A stretch of DNA of 64,000 bases from Pyrenophora tritici-repentis (Eukaryota; Ascomycota; Dothideomycetes; Pleosporales; Pleosporaceae), in contig NC_089390.1 of assembly GCF_003171515.1 (NCBI RefSeq), forward strand, positions 7,006,001 through 7,070,000. Direction: 5' to 3'. A program made the translations under genes and the position numbers. Below are positions 1 through 10,965 of the stretch, piece after piece. Each line of letters starts with the position of its first letter. Position 1 is the first letter of the stretch. The notes under the pieces are model-generated. The model had not been told where the DNA came from. It saw only the letters and a program-made list of their open reading frames with translations, and ran no database searches.

Positions 1-445
1 CTACCTTAATGCCAGAATCCAGTCAAAACACTCATAGTACCATTGGTCCTGAACGCCCTTGCTGATTTCAGTTGCGTAATGAGACCAACCCTCAGACAAT
101 GAACTCTCTGTTTGCCAAACATGTTTATATTTGGTATTACAAAGACGTGCGCACGTGTAGATACCCGTGTCTGCGATAGTTCCTCGCCATCAGTTCCTCG
201 CAATGCATAAAGCGTGTTGGAACCAAGACCCACCTGGGCATTCAAGGGCGGTATGTTTTAGCTCCGTGGTCTTGAATGTCCTTGGCGTGGTATTCCAGTT
301 AGACAGCATTACCTCCCTCAGGCTGAGAACCATCAGCTACCCTTGTATCTCTCCTCTTCCTTGGCAAACATTCGAACAGAACCCCGCCGATTCCCCGGGA
401 ACTGTCTGCTCGATCCACGCCCTTCGGTGAAACAGTTGACTGGGC
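1..445. other. 3' flank, no gene seen
   Basis: This is the downstream flank of the CorA-like gene on the minus strand. Open frames here are under 90 codons, lie in conflicting frames and show no recognisable motif. I see no RNA gene or repeat. Confidence 0.5.
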
Positions 446-2841
446 TTAGTTTGTGCAAGGTGCATTTCCTCTTTGGCCAGCTGCTGAAGATGGTCCAGGT
501 ACACTCTGGCTATGAGAAGTTTCTCCAATATTTAGTGTTGACGAGCCCATATTGTCCCAGATTCTGTGAAAGATACATTTGCTCAACTGCTCCTTCAAAA
601 TCTGCATATTGACTATCACAGTTACTGTGAGGAGTAATGTTACGACAGCAGTGGCTGCCATTCCCTTTATGTTTTTGCCATGGGGGGGAGACTCAGCCAT
701 ACTCCATACCCCTGTAGCAAATCCCAGTGGGAGAAACACGGCGTTTAGGTAAGTGAAGTAACGGATGTTCTCTGCGTTCAGAAAGTTCAACTCGTCTCGT
801 GTCGACTGCAGCCTGTTAGAGAAGGAGACCCTCAGAGACCGAACAGTGGTTAGGTGATATATTAAATCTCGAGTTGCTAGTGCATTTCTTTTTGTGAGCT
901 TAGTTATTGCAGCTCGGTATCTTCGCTCGTCGTTTCTCGTCCACCGCGGCTCTTCAAGGTTTCGGTCGGCTTTGCGATTCTCCCATATATCAATCTTTTC
1001 CAATATATCTTTGAGGTCTTCTTCCATGATTTGTAGAGAATATTGAAAGGCCGGCTATGTCTTACAGAAAGTCGAGTAAGTGCCGTTGCTCATCTGCTTC
1101 GAAAACAATTCGATCGAGATCGAGACCATGTTCGCTTCAGAGATTTTTTCCTTTTTATTTGGACGAGGATTCAACTGCTCCAGATGATGGCACATTTCCT
1201 GTATGATTCCCCTGTAGCGCTGCTCAATCTTCTTAAGCATTTGGTCGGCTAGAAGAAGTTCTAGCACCTTCCGCTGCCTCCACGGCTTCTTGTGTTGATA
1301 GAAATCTAGATTCAAGTTCTTGAGCTCGAGGATATCTTTGAGACTCTTACATGCGTCTTCGACTTCCAGCTCGGTGTCATTTCTGTGTTCTTTGAATGAG
1401 TAATAGAGTCGTGTTGAGTCATTTGAGTGGTGTTGTAAGCTGATCTCAAGAACGTGACAAGTCCAATAACGATCGAAGAAGTCCCCGACAAACCGGAAAC
1501 CTGCACCTTCTCTTTCCATGAGCAAGTTGTTGTCTCCCAAAAACATTACACTGGTCTCCTCCCTATCATTTGCGCGATTGGACAGTCGGTAGGATGACAG
1601 ATGAAACTCAGTCGTCCATAAGTTTGCAGTTGCTGTCACTTCATCGGAGACGTATTTGCACTTATCGACGTGCCTCTGGAAGAAGAAGTCCAAGTAATCC
1701 GTCTCCCCCTTGGCGGATGTGGTGCAGTAGATCTTTCTCGTATCTAGGTTGGGGTTCACAATCCAGATGAGCCGTTTCTTGCTCTTTTGTACGGTACGCT
1801 TTTCTCTCGGTTTTTTGTACATATCTCCTATTTCTAGCAGCCTTATATCACTCGTAGGATCTTCGGTTGTAATTTTTCCGTCGACCTTTGGAATGTCGAT
1901 GACAACGACCTGTGGCCCGGAAATTGCATCCTTGATTATCTCAAGGTCTTCGGGGGCCGATTTGTCAGTGAACATACTTGAAAACTTGTACAGCCATTCA
2001 TCCAACAGTTCAACTATGCTCAGTTGTACGATAAAGTTGTTGAAAGGTGTCCACCTCTTCATTTCCATATGAATGCTAGATAAATCCAATCCCTGTGGAT
2101 TTGGATGCGAATGCAAATCTGTCCGATTCTGGTTAGATTGCTTGTTCGTAACGGATTGAGACGTTGCAGAGTCTCTGAACTGCCAAAGAGCGTAAGGAAC
2201 TTCGAATGTGCGGTGCCAATACTTGTCTCTGGACTTTTGGTCTTCGTACAGCTCAGGGTGGCACTTCGATGTTGAATCCATCGGAAATTCGACAGAAGAC
2301 TCTTCCGTTGACCATTGAAACTGCTGGAAGACAGTGTTTTTGAATGCGACATGTAAGACTTTAAGTGTGGCGTGACCGTATTCGGTAGTCAGAAGTGGCC
2401 ATCGATCGTGAATGAATTCTAGCCTCGTTGCCGTTGACTCTTCGGGAATATTCGCAGAACTCGTCGTATAGGTATACATACCTTCTCCAAAGCTCTTATT
2501 GGCGTTCATGAGTGCTTCTGTCCGTTCCTGAACAAACCAAGGCTCCGGTGTTTTAGCAAGATCCACGCAGAAGAAGCCTGAACGGCTAGATTCATGAGCC
2601 TGGGAGATGTGTATGAGCTCTCCGAATGCGTTGAGACTTGCGGTTGTACCGTTATCCCCAAATGATACATATGGGGGTGTCTCGTGAGAGTTTTCCTTGA
2701 CTTGTTGGGGTATCGAGGTATAGTCGTTTGGATTCATATTGTCTAGCATCACTATGTTAGAGAGGTCCACTAGAGTGTCAGTAGACAAGCGGACTTACCA
2801 AGAAGGGAGTTACGGGTCTCCCGTTTATCAGAGTACACCAT
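446..2841 (-). CDS. CorA-like Mg2+ transporter-type membrane protein
   Basis: I assemble three exons: 2841-2799, 2742-1066 and 1017-446, giving 763 aa. Intron 1 (2798-2743, 56 nt) opens with GTAAGT, has a CTAAC branch point and closes with CTAG; intron 2 (1065-1018, 48 nt) opens with GTAAGA. Both junctions keep frame. The C-terminal exon has the CorA-like layout: a long helical stalk, then a membrane segment with YLNAVFLPLGFATGVWSM, a short loop and a second hydrophobic helix (AVVTLLLTVTVIVNMQI). The canonical CorA GMN signature after helix 1 is not present; the equivalent site reads WSM, so ion transport cannot be assumed. The large N-terminal region is unrecognised. Many filamentous fungi carry expanded CorA-like families of unknown role. 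A simpler model would start at the in-frame ATG at 2788, inside the proposed intron 1. Confidence 0.72.
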
Positions 2842-5284
2842 TTCCTGAATGTTTTCATTGCTTGCATCCTAAGTGTTCTGTCCAAAACCTTGGTTGTTGG
2901 ACCCCCCATTCAGGCTAGGGGTTCTCTCCGACTGAGAACGTGGTGGCTTGTCGCCATAATTTCCACGCCCCATTTAAGCTTTCGCTTGCCTTCAAGAAGA
3001 AGAATAAAAGGCGGAAAGGCAACAAGGCTGAAGAGCATCAAGTTTGAGTTACGGTAAGGCGTGTTCATGAGCGACAAAATTGAAACATCGATAATGGTCT
3101 TTTGATCGATTGCATTTCGTCCCGGAGTTGGCTTATATGACTTGGAAATCGAACATCCAGACTGACTCTAAACGCATGTCATTCTCTGACTTCGGACTTT
3201 CCGTTGAGCGTTCACTGACATGGGCAAAGTGGCGTTCCAGCTCCTACTTTTTTCGCTAATGGATCTCCGAATGATACCAGGTAGAGTGGTGTCGCATGCG
3301 CCTGCACTTGTCGCTGCACCCTCAGCCAATGCCCCCCACATCTCCGATCGAATCAAGACAAGCTACACCACAGAAAGTGTATCGTTTGCTGTGATAAGCG
3401 TACCAATTTCCGCTTTCAAAGTTGTAGACGCGGGTATGCGGCTCGTATCGCAACTACCCAGGCAGCCTCCGAACCGGGACACCCAATTCATTGGCCCGAG
3501 ATGGCTGTCGGCAGACCGATACCAAGTATTTATAGCCTCAGCTTAAGAGCGTCTATGGTGCTTATTAATGCATGAAAGATACCCAATATTGATTGCGCAT
3601 TTGATTCAGGACGACAGCTATCCAACGACCGACCGACACGTAATCCTAGTCGCCGCCATTCATGTCGGAAAGGATAAATAGGCCATGGATGTCGCTGCCT
3701 GTTCTCTATTTCTGATGGGATCGTCGGTCAGCCTGTACTTGAGCGGAAGATCTGCGGACGAAACCAGCTGTATCATTAGCGCCTCCACTTTCGAGATCAC
3801 TATTGATCAACACCCAGCTGAGGCGGAGGATTACATCTGACCCACATGACCAGCTGCGGGATTTTAGCACTCTCTACCCAGGTATATACTTGAGAAAAGG
3901 ATGACAAACTACTATTTGCAAATGTCAACATAAGGCTGTGATTACGATTGCTGAGTCAAGAAGAAAGAGAGCACCTGAGCAATCAAGTAATATGACTACC
4001 GAGGTAACTAGGGCAGGTAACTAGTTAGCAAGCGCCAACACAGCAACAACGACGACGACTACTACCGCGTCTATTCCAGCCCGAAATAATCTCAAATTGA
4101 GCATTTACTCTATCACAATGCTACAGTGCCTCTTCCGCTATTGCTTGTCTGAACCTGTTCGGGGCCCAGTTTCACGCGTTTCCTCCTTAAACTATGCCCC
4201 AACGTTCAATTGTAAGCTATTAGTTCTCTGCCCGCTCTTCTAAATGGCCTCTCTCCTCCTAATTCCGCTTCCTTTTGCGCGATTTACTCTTGAGGGCAAC
4301 CTTGGAAATATATCGCAATGCCCTTTTGAGGTTCATTTCGCATCTCGTTCCAATGCATTTTTCAAGTATTTAGGTATTATCATTACACCACAAATCGACA
4401 CGACAACCAGATTAGTATAGACATACTATACTTCTCGGCCATACATCCTCGTAGCCGAATCACGACACGCATATCCCTACCAGCACTAAGCCTTTCCTCC
4501 AAGTAGGTCGGCCCAAACCGCCTTCGGATCCGCCACACAACGAGCCGCAGCTACACCCTAACTATCTCTTCCCGGAACTACCCCACTTGGTATTTCTACG
4601 CTATCTAGATTGGACTGTCTGATATAAAACTTCCCTGATCACCTGAGTGTCATAAGATATGTGACAGTGTGGGTAAGCCTCTAATAGGCGCGTCTGGCGA
4701 CTACAGTGGTCTCTTTACACGAACATGTCAAGTATCTTATGACACCCTGGTATGACGGTACACATCATCGTGCACGGCTCCTTGATATAGTTGGCCAGCA
4801 CGTCTGTTTATAATGCACCATCGTCAAAATACAATTCCTGAAGTTCAAGTCTCTGATGAGACGAGCCCATTCTCGTCGTTTCATTCTCTGAAACAAAAGA
4901 AAAGACAACTTCCTGTCTTTTTTGTGCTAGCTACGCATGTATACATCTGGGCGGCGTAAGATACCTAATATCCTAGTATAAAAAAGCTGTGGTATGCGCC
5001 AGACACATCAAACGAAATGGCAGGGTTTACCCACACTATCGCTGTCAAACAATGTATTTATGTACAACGTGCATGCAGTTCAACAGCGGAGAAAATTCAG
5101 AAAGTGGTGTATTGTGCCCCACCGGACCCAAACATCGCGGGACACACCCACACAGTAAAGGCAGGCGCTATCAACGTCACCTTAACCAACTGCTCTTTCC
5201 CTAGCTTTCTCATCTCAAAAAACCTACCATATATCCGTCGATATATATTTTCAACCTCCAAATTCTTCCATCAATCACAAGAAC
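2842..5284. other. 2.4-kb intergenic region without a supported gene
   Basis: No open frame here looks coding: the longest (108 codons at 3220-3546 plus) has no motif and is shadowed on the other strand. The stretch holds a short run of ACGACGACTACTACC type near 4040-4070 and an imperfect inverted repeat at 4641-4750, listed separately. Confidence 0.5.
4641..4750. repeat. imperfect inverted repeat, hairpin or MITE-like remnant
   Basis: The arms are 4641-4666 and roughly 4725-4750. The core GTGTCATAAGATA is repeated exactly on the opposite strand as TATCTTATGACAC, and about 22 of 26 positions match across the arms, with about 60 nt between them. I see no obvious target-site duplication or coding capacity. 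It could be a miniature inverted-repeat element or a chance hairpin. Confidence 0.4.
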
Positions 5285-5370
5285 GGCTCGGTGGTGTAGT
5301 TGGTTATCACGTCAGTCTAACATACAGTTAGAGCCACTGAAGGTCCCGAGTTCAAACCTCGGCTGAGTCA
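5285..5370 (+). tRNA. tRNA-Val (anticodon AAC) with a 12-nt intron
   Basis: All four arms fold. The acceptor GGCTCGG pairs with CTGAGTC (two G-U pairs) with discriminator A; the anticodon stem TCAGT pairs with ACTGA; the T stem CCGAG pairs with CTCGG around TTCAAAC. The loop places AAC at 5319-5321 after T33. A 12-nt intron fits at 5323-5334, at the canonical position one base 3' of the anticodon. A hairpin and a run of nine T follow. Confidence 0.9.
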
Positions 5371-5375
5371 AAGCC

Positions 5376-5407
5376 GCTGCTCGAGTGAGCAGCACATCTT
5401 TTTTTTT
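5376..5407 (+). terminator. RNA polymerase III terminator of tRNA-Val
   Basis: Nine consecutive T (5399-5407) lie 28 nt after the tRNA 3' end. A perfect 7-bp hairpin (5376-5382 with 5387-5393, 4-nt loop) sits between them. The T run alone would suffice for Pol III; the hairpin is an extra observation. Confidence 0.7.
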
Positions 5408-5721
5408 GATTTCTGTGGTGCGTGGTTGAGTTGCTGGTGGGTTGCGATTTTTTTTTCGCAGCAGGTGGGGGAGGTGAGGGGCAGAGGCGACACTTCGGCA
5501 CACAGGAACATGAGGAACATCAACAGCATGACTTCGATACTGAGAAAAGAGAACATATAGTAGACAATGCGATGTTAATTCTAAATCTGTAACTTGCTGT
5601 TTTACAGTTTTACTATCTGCGTTTCGTAATCTTACAAAAAAGTGACTTCCCCCCCATATCTCCTCCCCCACCCCTACCTTGCAACACCTACGTAACCCCG
5701 TCCCATCCCCTAGCCACACAC
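5408..5721. other. spacer between two facing tRNA loci
   Basis: This short region separates tRNA-Val (plus) from the tRNA-Gln-like locus (minus). It is rich in homopolymer runs (T8 near 5450, C runs at 5649-5680). Minus-strand open frames across it read through the tRNAs and are not credible genes. Confidence 0.5.
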
Positions 5722-5729
5722 AAAAAAAA
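5722..5729 (-). terminator. T8 Pol III terminator after the tRNA-Gln-like locus
   Basis: Eight A on the plus strand are eight T on the minus strand, 11 nt downstream of the tRNA-Gln-like 3' end. This fits a Pol III stop signal even though the tRNA body is damaged. Confidence 0.6.
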
Positions 5730-5739
5730 GTCATGTCAA

Positions 5740-5830
5740 AGGTCTTGCCCGGAATCGAACCGGGGTTGCCGGAACACTTCTAATATCTAGTGTATCAGAA
5801 TCCGGAGTGATAACCGCTACCTATTAAGGC
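5740..5830 (-). tRNA. degenerate tRNA-Gln (anticodon CUG) with a 20-nt intron
   Basis: On the minus strand the T arm is perfect (CCCGG TTCGATT CCGGG) and carries an exact B box. The anticodon stem CCGGA/TCCGG encloses a loop with CTG after T33, interrupted by a 20-nt intron at the usual site. The 3' acceptor strand CAAGACC has no good partner, because the 5' strand reads GCCTTAA, and the D stem does not close. A run of eight T follows (complement of 5722-5729). It looks like a tRNA-Gln whose 5' half has decayed; expression or function is doubtful. Confidence 0.6.
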
Positions 5831-6985
5831 GAATTAGCGGGGGCAAGAGGATAGTGTGGGTTCTAGGGGGAAGAACAACGTACACTACAAAACCGATTTT
5901 CGTGATTCAAGCGCTGTGATTGGCGCGATTGATGGGAAGATTTTGAGATATTGATTATATGAATAGAGTTTTAGAAAAGGAAGGGGGGGGAGGGATATGG
6001 GGGGTTGGTATAGAGTTTGTTGGAACCGAAACGGAATGGAAAAAAAGGGTGCAAGAGGAATCCCGGAGCTAGCGAGGGTAGTGATGTAACTACTAGCTAG
6101 TTACATACGTATGCACATGCTACATAAGCGGCCGGCGGCGGCTTCGGGAGACAAGTTACCCAGCATAGTAGAAAAAGACTTATAATTGTTTTTGCCGATG
6201 TCACCCGAGACTAGAAGAGTAGACCAAAACCTTACCAGCACATTGGTTTCAGACTACAGTCAATAACAGCAACAGGACTTGTCTTAATGGTCAAGAGTAT
6301 ATACAGTAGTATATTCTTCTGCAAACTACTTTATCAAAAATCTAAACTACCCGCACACACACGTACATGCAAAGACCGACCCCCTTTCCCCCCTGTACTC
6401 ATAGCCAATCCGATGAGATTTTGCCCTTCTATCATCCCTCCTTTCTCCATTTCCTCCATCCATATACCGGAAAGCAAACTAAAATGAACAAATAAGGCCG
6501 CCCGAAGTTAAACAACGCCGTTTTCAAGGTTGAGAGAAGAGAGAAAAACGACAAAGTGGATATAGAACAGTGACACACACAAAAGGAAACAAGATTGTGG
6601 GAGAGATTGATGATTTGATGATCGCTTGTTCACATTACCGTGTAAGGTAGAGGTGGCGTAAAAGATTCGGGTATCAAGAGGCTGTCCATGGCAGAACTGG
6701 CAAAAAAGCTAGCTAGCCAAGGGCGAGGGAGAAGAAAACATTACAATAATGGGCGGTATGTAGTATGGGATATGCGCGTGGGCGCTTAGTAAACCGCTTT
6801 CTAGCCTTGCTGTGAGGTCCCTAGGGTTTGTGTTGTTGAGTGAGAGTAAAGAAAGGGAAAAACTGTGTAAACAAGCGACTTTGTGAAGACAAGTCGAGAC
6901 AAAAAATCAAGCAAATGCTGGGAGAACGTCCGACATTCAAACATGCCCGTCACACGTCAACGAGTCGTAAGTGCAGCGCGTCCTC
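5831..6985. other. intergenic and 3' UTR region of apsA
   Basis: No supported gene. The stretch lies past the stop codon of apsA (minus strand) and past the tRNA-Gln-like locus. It contains a G-rich run near 5979-6009 on the plus strand. The small open frames around 6840-7158 are antisense to the apsA tail. Confidence 0.5.
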
Positions 6986-9900
6986 TCAGAAGCCGCGGAA
7001 TGGATCGCACGTCTCAAAGTCAAAGACGCCGCCGTTTCGGTTGGCCGCGTCGCGGGTGCTGGCGCTCCATTGGCTGCTGCCGCGACGACGACGGTGGTGC
7101 ATGTGTGATGCGCGCACGCCATAGCCCACCTTTTGGTCGCCGAGAGCGTTGTCGATGAATGCCTCCATACGAACGGTGCCCATGGCTTCAAAGAAGTGGC
7201 GGTTGGTGGATGTGCTGGCCTCGGACGTCCTGGAGCTCACTAGGCCGCTATTGGGGTTGTATACAGAGCTCGGAGCGGATGGTGGCATGCCAGCGCTGTA
7301 CATGTCCGAGGAGACATTTGAGTATACGGACGGCACGTGCTGATGTGAGAAACTGCGGAACGGAATGCTCGGGGGCGGCGCGCTCGGGCCGGTCGAACTC
7401 CTCTTTCTGCCGTGATTCGGACCACGCGGGATAGTAGGCGGACTAGCAGAGTCGGCGACTGCCACGTCGAAGCCTGCAAGGGATGGTAGACTAGGTATGG
7501 GCTCCTCTTGTGCTGCGTAGCGGGCCATGACTGGGTTGACCTTGCCCTTGGCGAGACGAACAGAGTCTTGAACACGGCTGCGGCGGAGAGTTGCACCCTG
7601 CTGGCGTTGCTCGAACTCGTCGACTGGGGGTGGTATAGGAGGTAGGGCTGCAAGATCCGGCATAGGCGAGCTTGAATGGGCGAGGAAGGATAGTGCAGTC
7701 AGCCACAGGTAATGACGTTCGCGCGATGTGGTGGTGAATTTGAGAGCGCGTGCAGGGGTGAGGATGAGAATGGAGCGGTTGAAGAGTGTCTCATTCTTAG
7801 GCGGAGGACAGGTATCGGCAACATCGAGAACCGATTGAATGATGACTAAAAATGTTAGTGATGAATGGGATGAAGGGTAAAAGACTCACGTTTGCGACCA
7901 CTCTTGCCCATCAATGCAGAGCCGGTGGTTGGCTGCTTGCTGCTCCACAGAATTGCTCGCTCGTATGGCGAAATCCAAACCCAACGCTTGTGCCTCACAC
8001 CATGAGTGGCAAGGGAAGCTTCCTCTGCTGCACGAGTATCTGCTGGCGACGTCTCAGGGCCACCAAAGGCCTTCCTCTTGCGGACGTACTTCCACATGAA
8101 CTCGCCAATCATGGCTGCCGCAATTGCATCGACGACACTGGTCTGGCTGATCGAGGTGCTGGTACCAGACTGAGCCGTAGCTGCTGTAGCAGTGGACATC
8201 TGGTGACGATGGCGGTAGCCGCTCGCGCTGATGATGTCGCTGGGTAGCGGCGGGATCGAGTGAGTATCGGCATTGCTGGGGGTGGCAGGAAGTGTGGGGG
8301 ACCTGCTGCGAGGACGAGAAGGCCTGGTGACCGGAGCAGCGGATCGCACCTTGCGTATGCTATCCTTGCGCTGGTGCTTCACGCCATATGGACGGCGGCC
8401 AGGGTAGGAGCCGCTGTTGCGAGGCGTAGGGCTCTGCGACCCCTCACTCTTGCTTATTGGCTTGTTGCGCGAGCTTGATCGAGTAGGTACCGGGAAGGGC
8501 GGCTTGGGAATGTAGTTACCAGAGCCCAGACTGCCGATACTTGGACTACGCGAGCGGGCATGGGCTGCAGTGCTGCTCTGAATCATGGCAGATCGTCGGA
8601 TGCTGGGCTGGCGGCCGATTGAGTTGCGTTGCGATTTGCCAACTCTGGCTGGCTTTTCCATCGAGCTACGCTTAGACGCCATCGAGTTGACAGAGTCTAC
8701 CGAGGGCCTGGGCATGGGCTCCTTGTCTTCTGGTACAGGCGTTGGAGGGTTCACAGGCCGTCCGCTCTTTGCGTTGCGCGAGGAAAGCATGGGAGTCGAA
8801 AATTGCGAGCCCCTGTAGTCACCATCGCTCAGTTCGCCATCGTCTTCTTCCTCATCAGAAGATGGGCCATCAAAGCCTGCGAAGAGACTGCTTGTTCGGA
8901 ACGGTCGGCTGAGTATGTCGGCATGGAGTTTGCGTGACAGAGGACCGTTGTCATTGTTTCCAGGGTAGCGGTTCTCAATCTTCTTGTCACCAGCCTTCTC
9001 AACAAGACGACTCATTAGATCCTGACGAGCCGATGTGTTCAATGTAGACTTTTCGGTGTCGCTCACAGGAGAGTAGTCCAAGTCGTTCTTCGCCTTGATT
9101 TCAGGCGTTCCAGGGTTCGAAGAAATGGCAGAAGGGAGGAGATGTGCAGGAAGCTTGACAGGTCTTTGGTCAATTCGAATAGGCTCGGTCTGCATGGAAG
9201 CTGAACGCATCGAGATGATCAAATCCCCGCTCGTCTGTGTAGACACCGTCTTGGTACATGGTGGAAGGATGGGTGCTCGAGGGGACGAAGGGGCAGACGA
9301 GGGTGCATGAATGGCAATTGACGGAATAGTAATCGGGGCTGGCGGTGAAGCTCGTTTGGGTAGCTCAGGCTTTGGCTCAGGCGGGGCGTCTGTCTGCGTG
9401 GCTATTGACACCAACTCGGTTTGAGGGAGCTCGGTGGTTTCTGATGGAACAGGGATCTTGGGTGTCGGTGGTGGACTTAGGGGCTGGTCGACTGTCTGCA
9501 CAGAGCTTGAAGTCATCATGCTGGTTACAGCATTGGCCTGGGATAGTGGACTGGAGTTCAAGGGAACTGAGACACGCTTTCGGCTCTGGTTTGCTTCAAT
9601 CTCCGCAGCAGTAGATGGCACATCGTTGGACTTGACCTGCGCCGGAGGCTCGATCGTTTGGCATCCAGTCTCGACAAAAGTTGGCTTTGTAGGCGAAGCT
9701 GGAGGCGAAGGTTGCACACCAGTGTCGACGTAGATTGGTCGTGTTGGTGGCCAGATGAGGTTGATTTCCCGCTGCGTCAGAGTAACCGATGACTTGCCAG
9801 TCTCGTGAGACTGCTTGCGAGGTTCGCTCTCTTCCATTATAGGGCTAATCTGCTGTGGCTCACTGCTCAGTCCCAGGATGCGTTTGGCCTTTTCGTCTGG

Positions 9901-10965
9901 CAGCATTGTCGATTGTCGAGATTCGAGTTGTCTGCGTGCACGCATTTCGTGCTCGGGGAAGTCGTCAGAATCAAGCTCCAGATCCAACAGTTCCTCCTCT
10001 TCCTCGTCAACTTCGTCGAAAATCAGCTCGTCGGCAAGGCTGATACCGTTACCACGGTTGTGTCCGTCGAAGCTCAACAAAGACATGCGGTAGTTGCGTC
10101 CAATACTCTTGTAGCTGCTGTTGCTTTGGTTCCTTGAGTGACGGGTGAGACGAGTGGAGGATCTTCGTTGGGGTGACCGTTGGGGTGATCGTTGGGGGGA
10201 AGAACGGATACTACCTGCATCGCTTTCAGGAACATTGTCAATGGCCTGGTCGTCTGCGTCGCTAATGAGGCCAGCCTCGTCGTTGGCAGCTTCATGCGCG
10301 GCAATCTCCTCTAGGAGCATCTTCAGGCGTGTCTCAGATACATGGACGCGTCGCTCCAACACCCGCTTCTCTCCAGCCCACTGATCCTTTTCACGAGCCC
10401 ACATGTCGTGCACTTTGGTGGAATCATCATCTTGGATGCGTGTCCTCTTTTCTGCTGCAGCAAGCTTTTCCCGCAGATCAGCATTGGCTGCCTTGCTCTT
10501 ATCCCTCTCTTCCGCAATCTCTTCCAGTGCCGCAAGTGTTTCATTCTCAAAGTGCTGCAGTTGGCGTTTCACTTGTTTGTTCTCTTTGGCAACCGCCGAT
10601 AGCTGTTTTGTGAGGGCATCGTTATCGGTCCGCGTAGCATGTAAGTTCGACTCCAGGTCGTCAATGAATCGATGTTTCGAGTCAAGCTCCCGACGAAGGT
10701 TCAGGATTTCAGAGACTAAGTTGGCATGCAAGGTAGGGGTGAATCGCCGCGGGTCGAGAATAGAAATGTTCTCATCATTGGCGAAATCGTCCGAGCTGGT
10801 GAAGCCAGGATCTGGTGGAAGGGGAGGGGGTGAACTAGCGACATCACTGCCTGGCCCGTCATATCTTGAATTCCGCCGTGATAGAGAACTGTATGGAGTG
10901 CCAGCAGGAGTGGGAAGCGGTTGATTGCTAGTATACTCCTGATCCGAAAAGTATTCTGTAGCCAT
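6986..10965 (-). CDS. apsA: ApsA/Num1/Mcp5-type cortical nuclear migration protein
   Basis: Two exons (10965-7890 and 7845-6986) joined across a 44-nt intron (GTGAGT, CTAAC, TTTTTAG) give 1311 aa. The intron falls inside the C-terminal PH domain, and splicing restores the family pattern: MIGEFMWKYVRKRK, GVRHKRWVWISPYERAILW, LFNRSILILTP and RERHYLWLTALSFL. Upstream lie a coiled coil (about residues 85-220), an acidic segment and long low-complexity Ser/Pro-rich linkers. ApsA in Aspergillus and Num1/Mcp5 in yeasts anchor dynein at the cell cortex through the PH domain to move nuclei during growth and conidiation. Length is in the family range but somewhat short. The PH domain identity is strong; the exact role here is inferred from the family. 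Confidence 0.9.

Noticed and set aside
3220..3546. 108-codon plus-strand frame in the gene-free region
   Set aside because: No motif, no splice signals leading to more coding sequence, and an overlapping frame on the other strand.
5312..5734. 140-codon minus-strand frame between the two tRNAs
   Set aside because: It reads through the tRNA-Val gene in antisense and through homopolymer runs.
7855..10137. Many plus-strand frames of 60-173 codons inside apsA
   Set aside because: They are antisense shadows of a strongly supported gene, with low-complexity translations.
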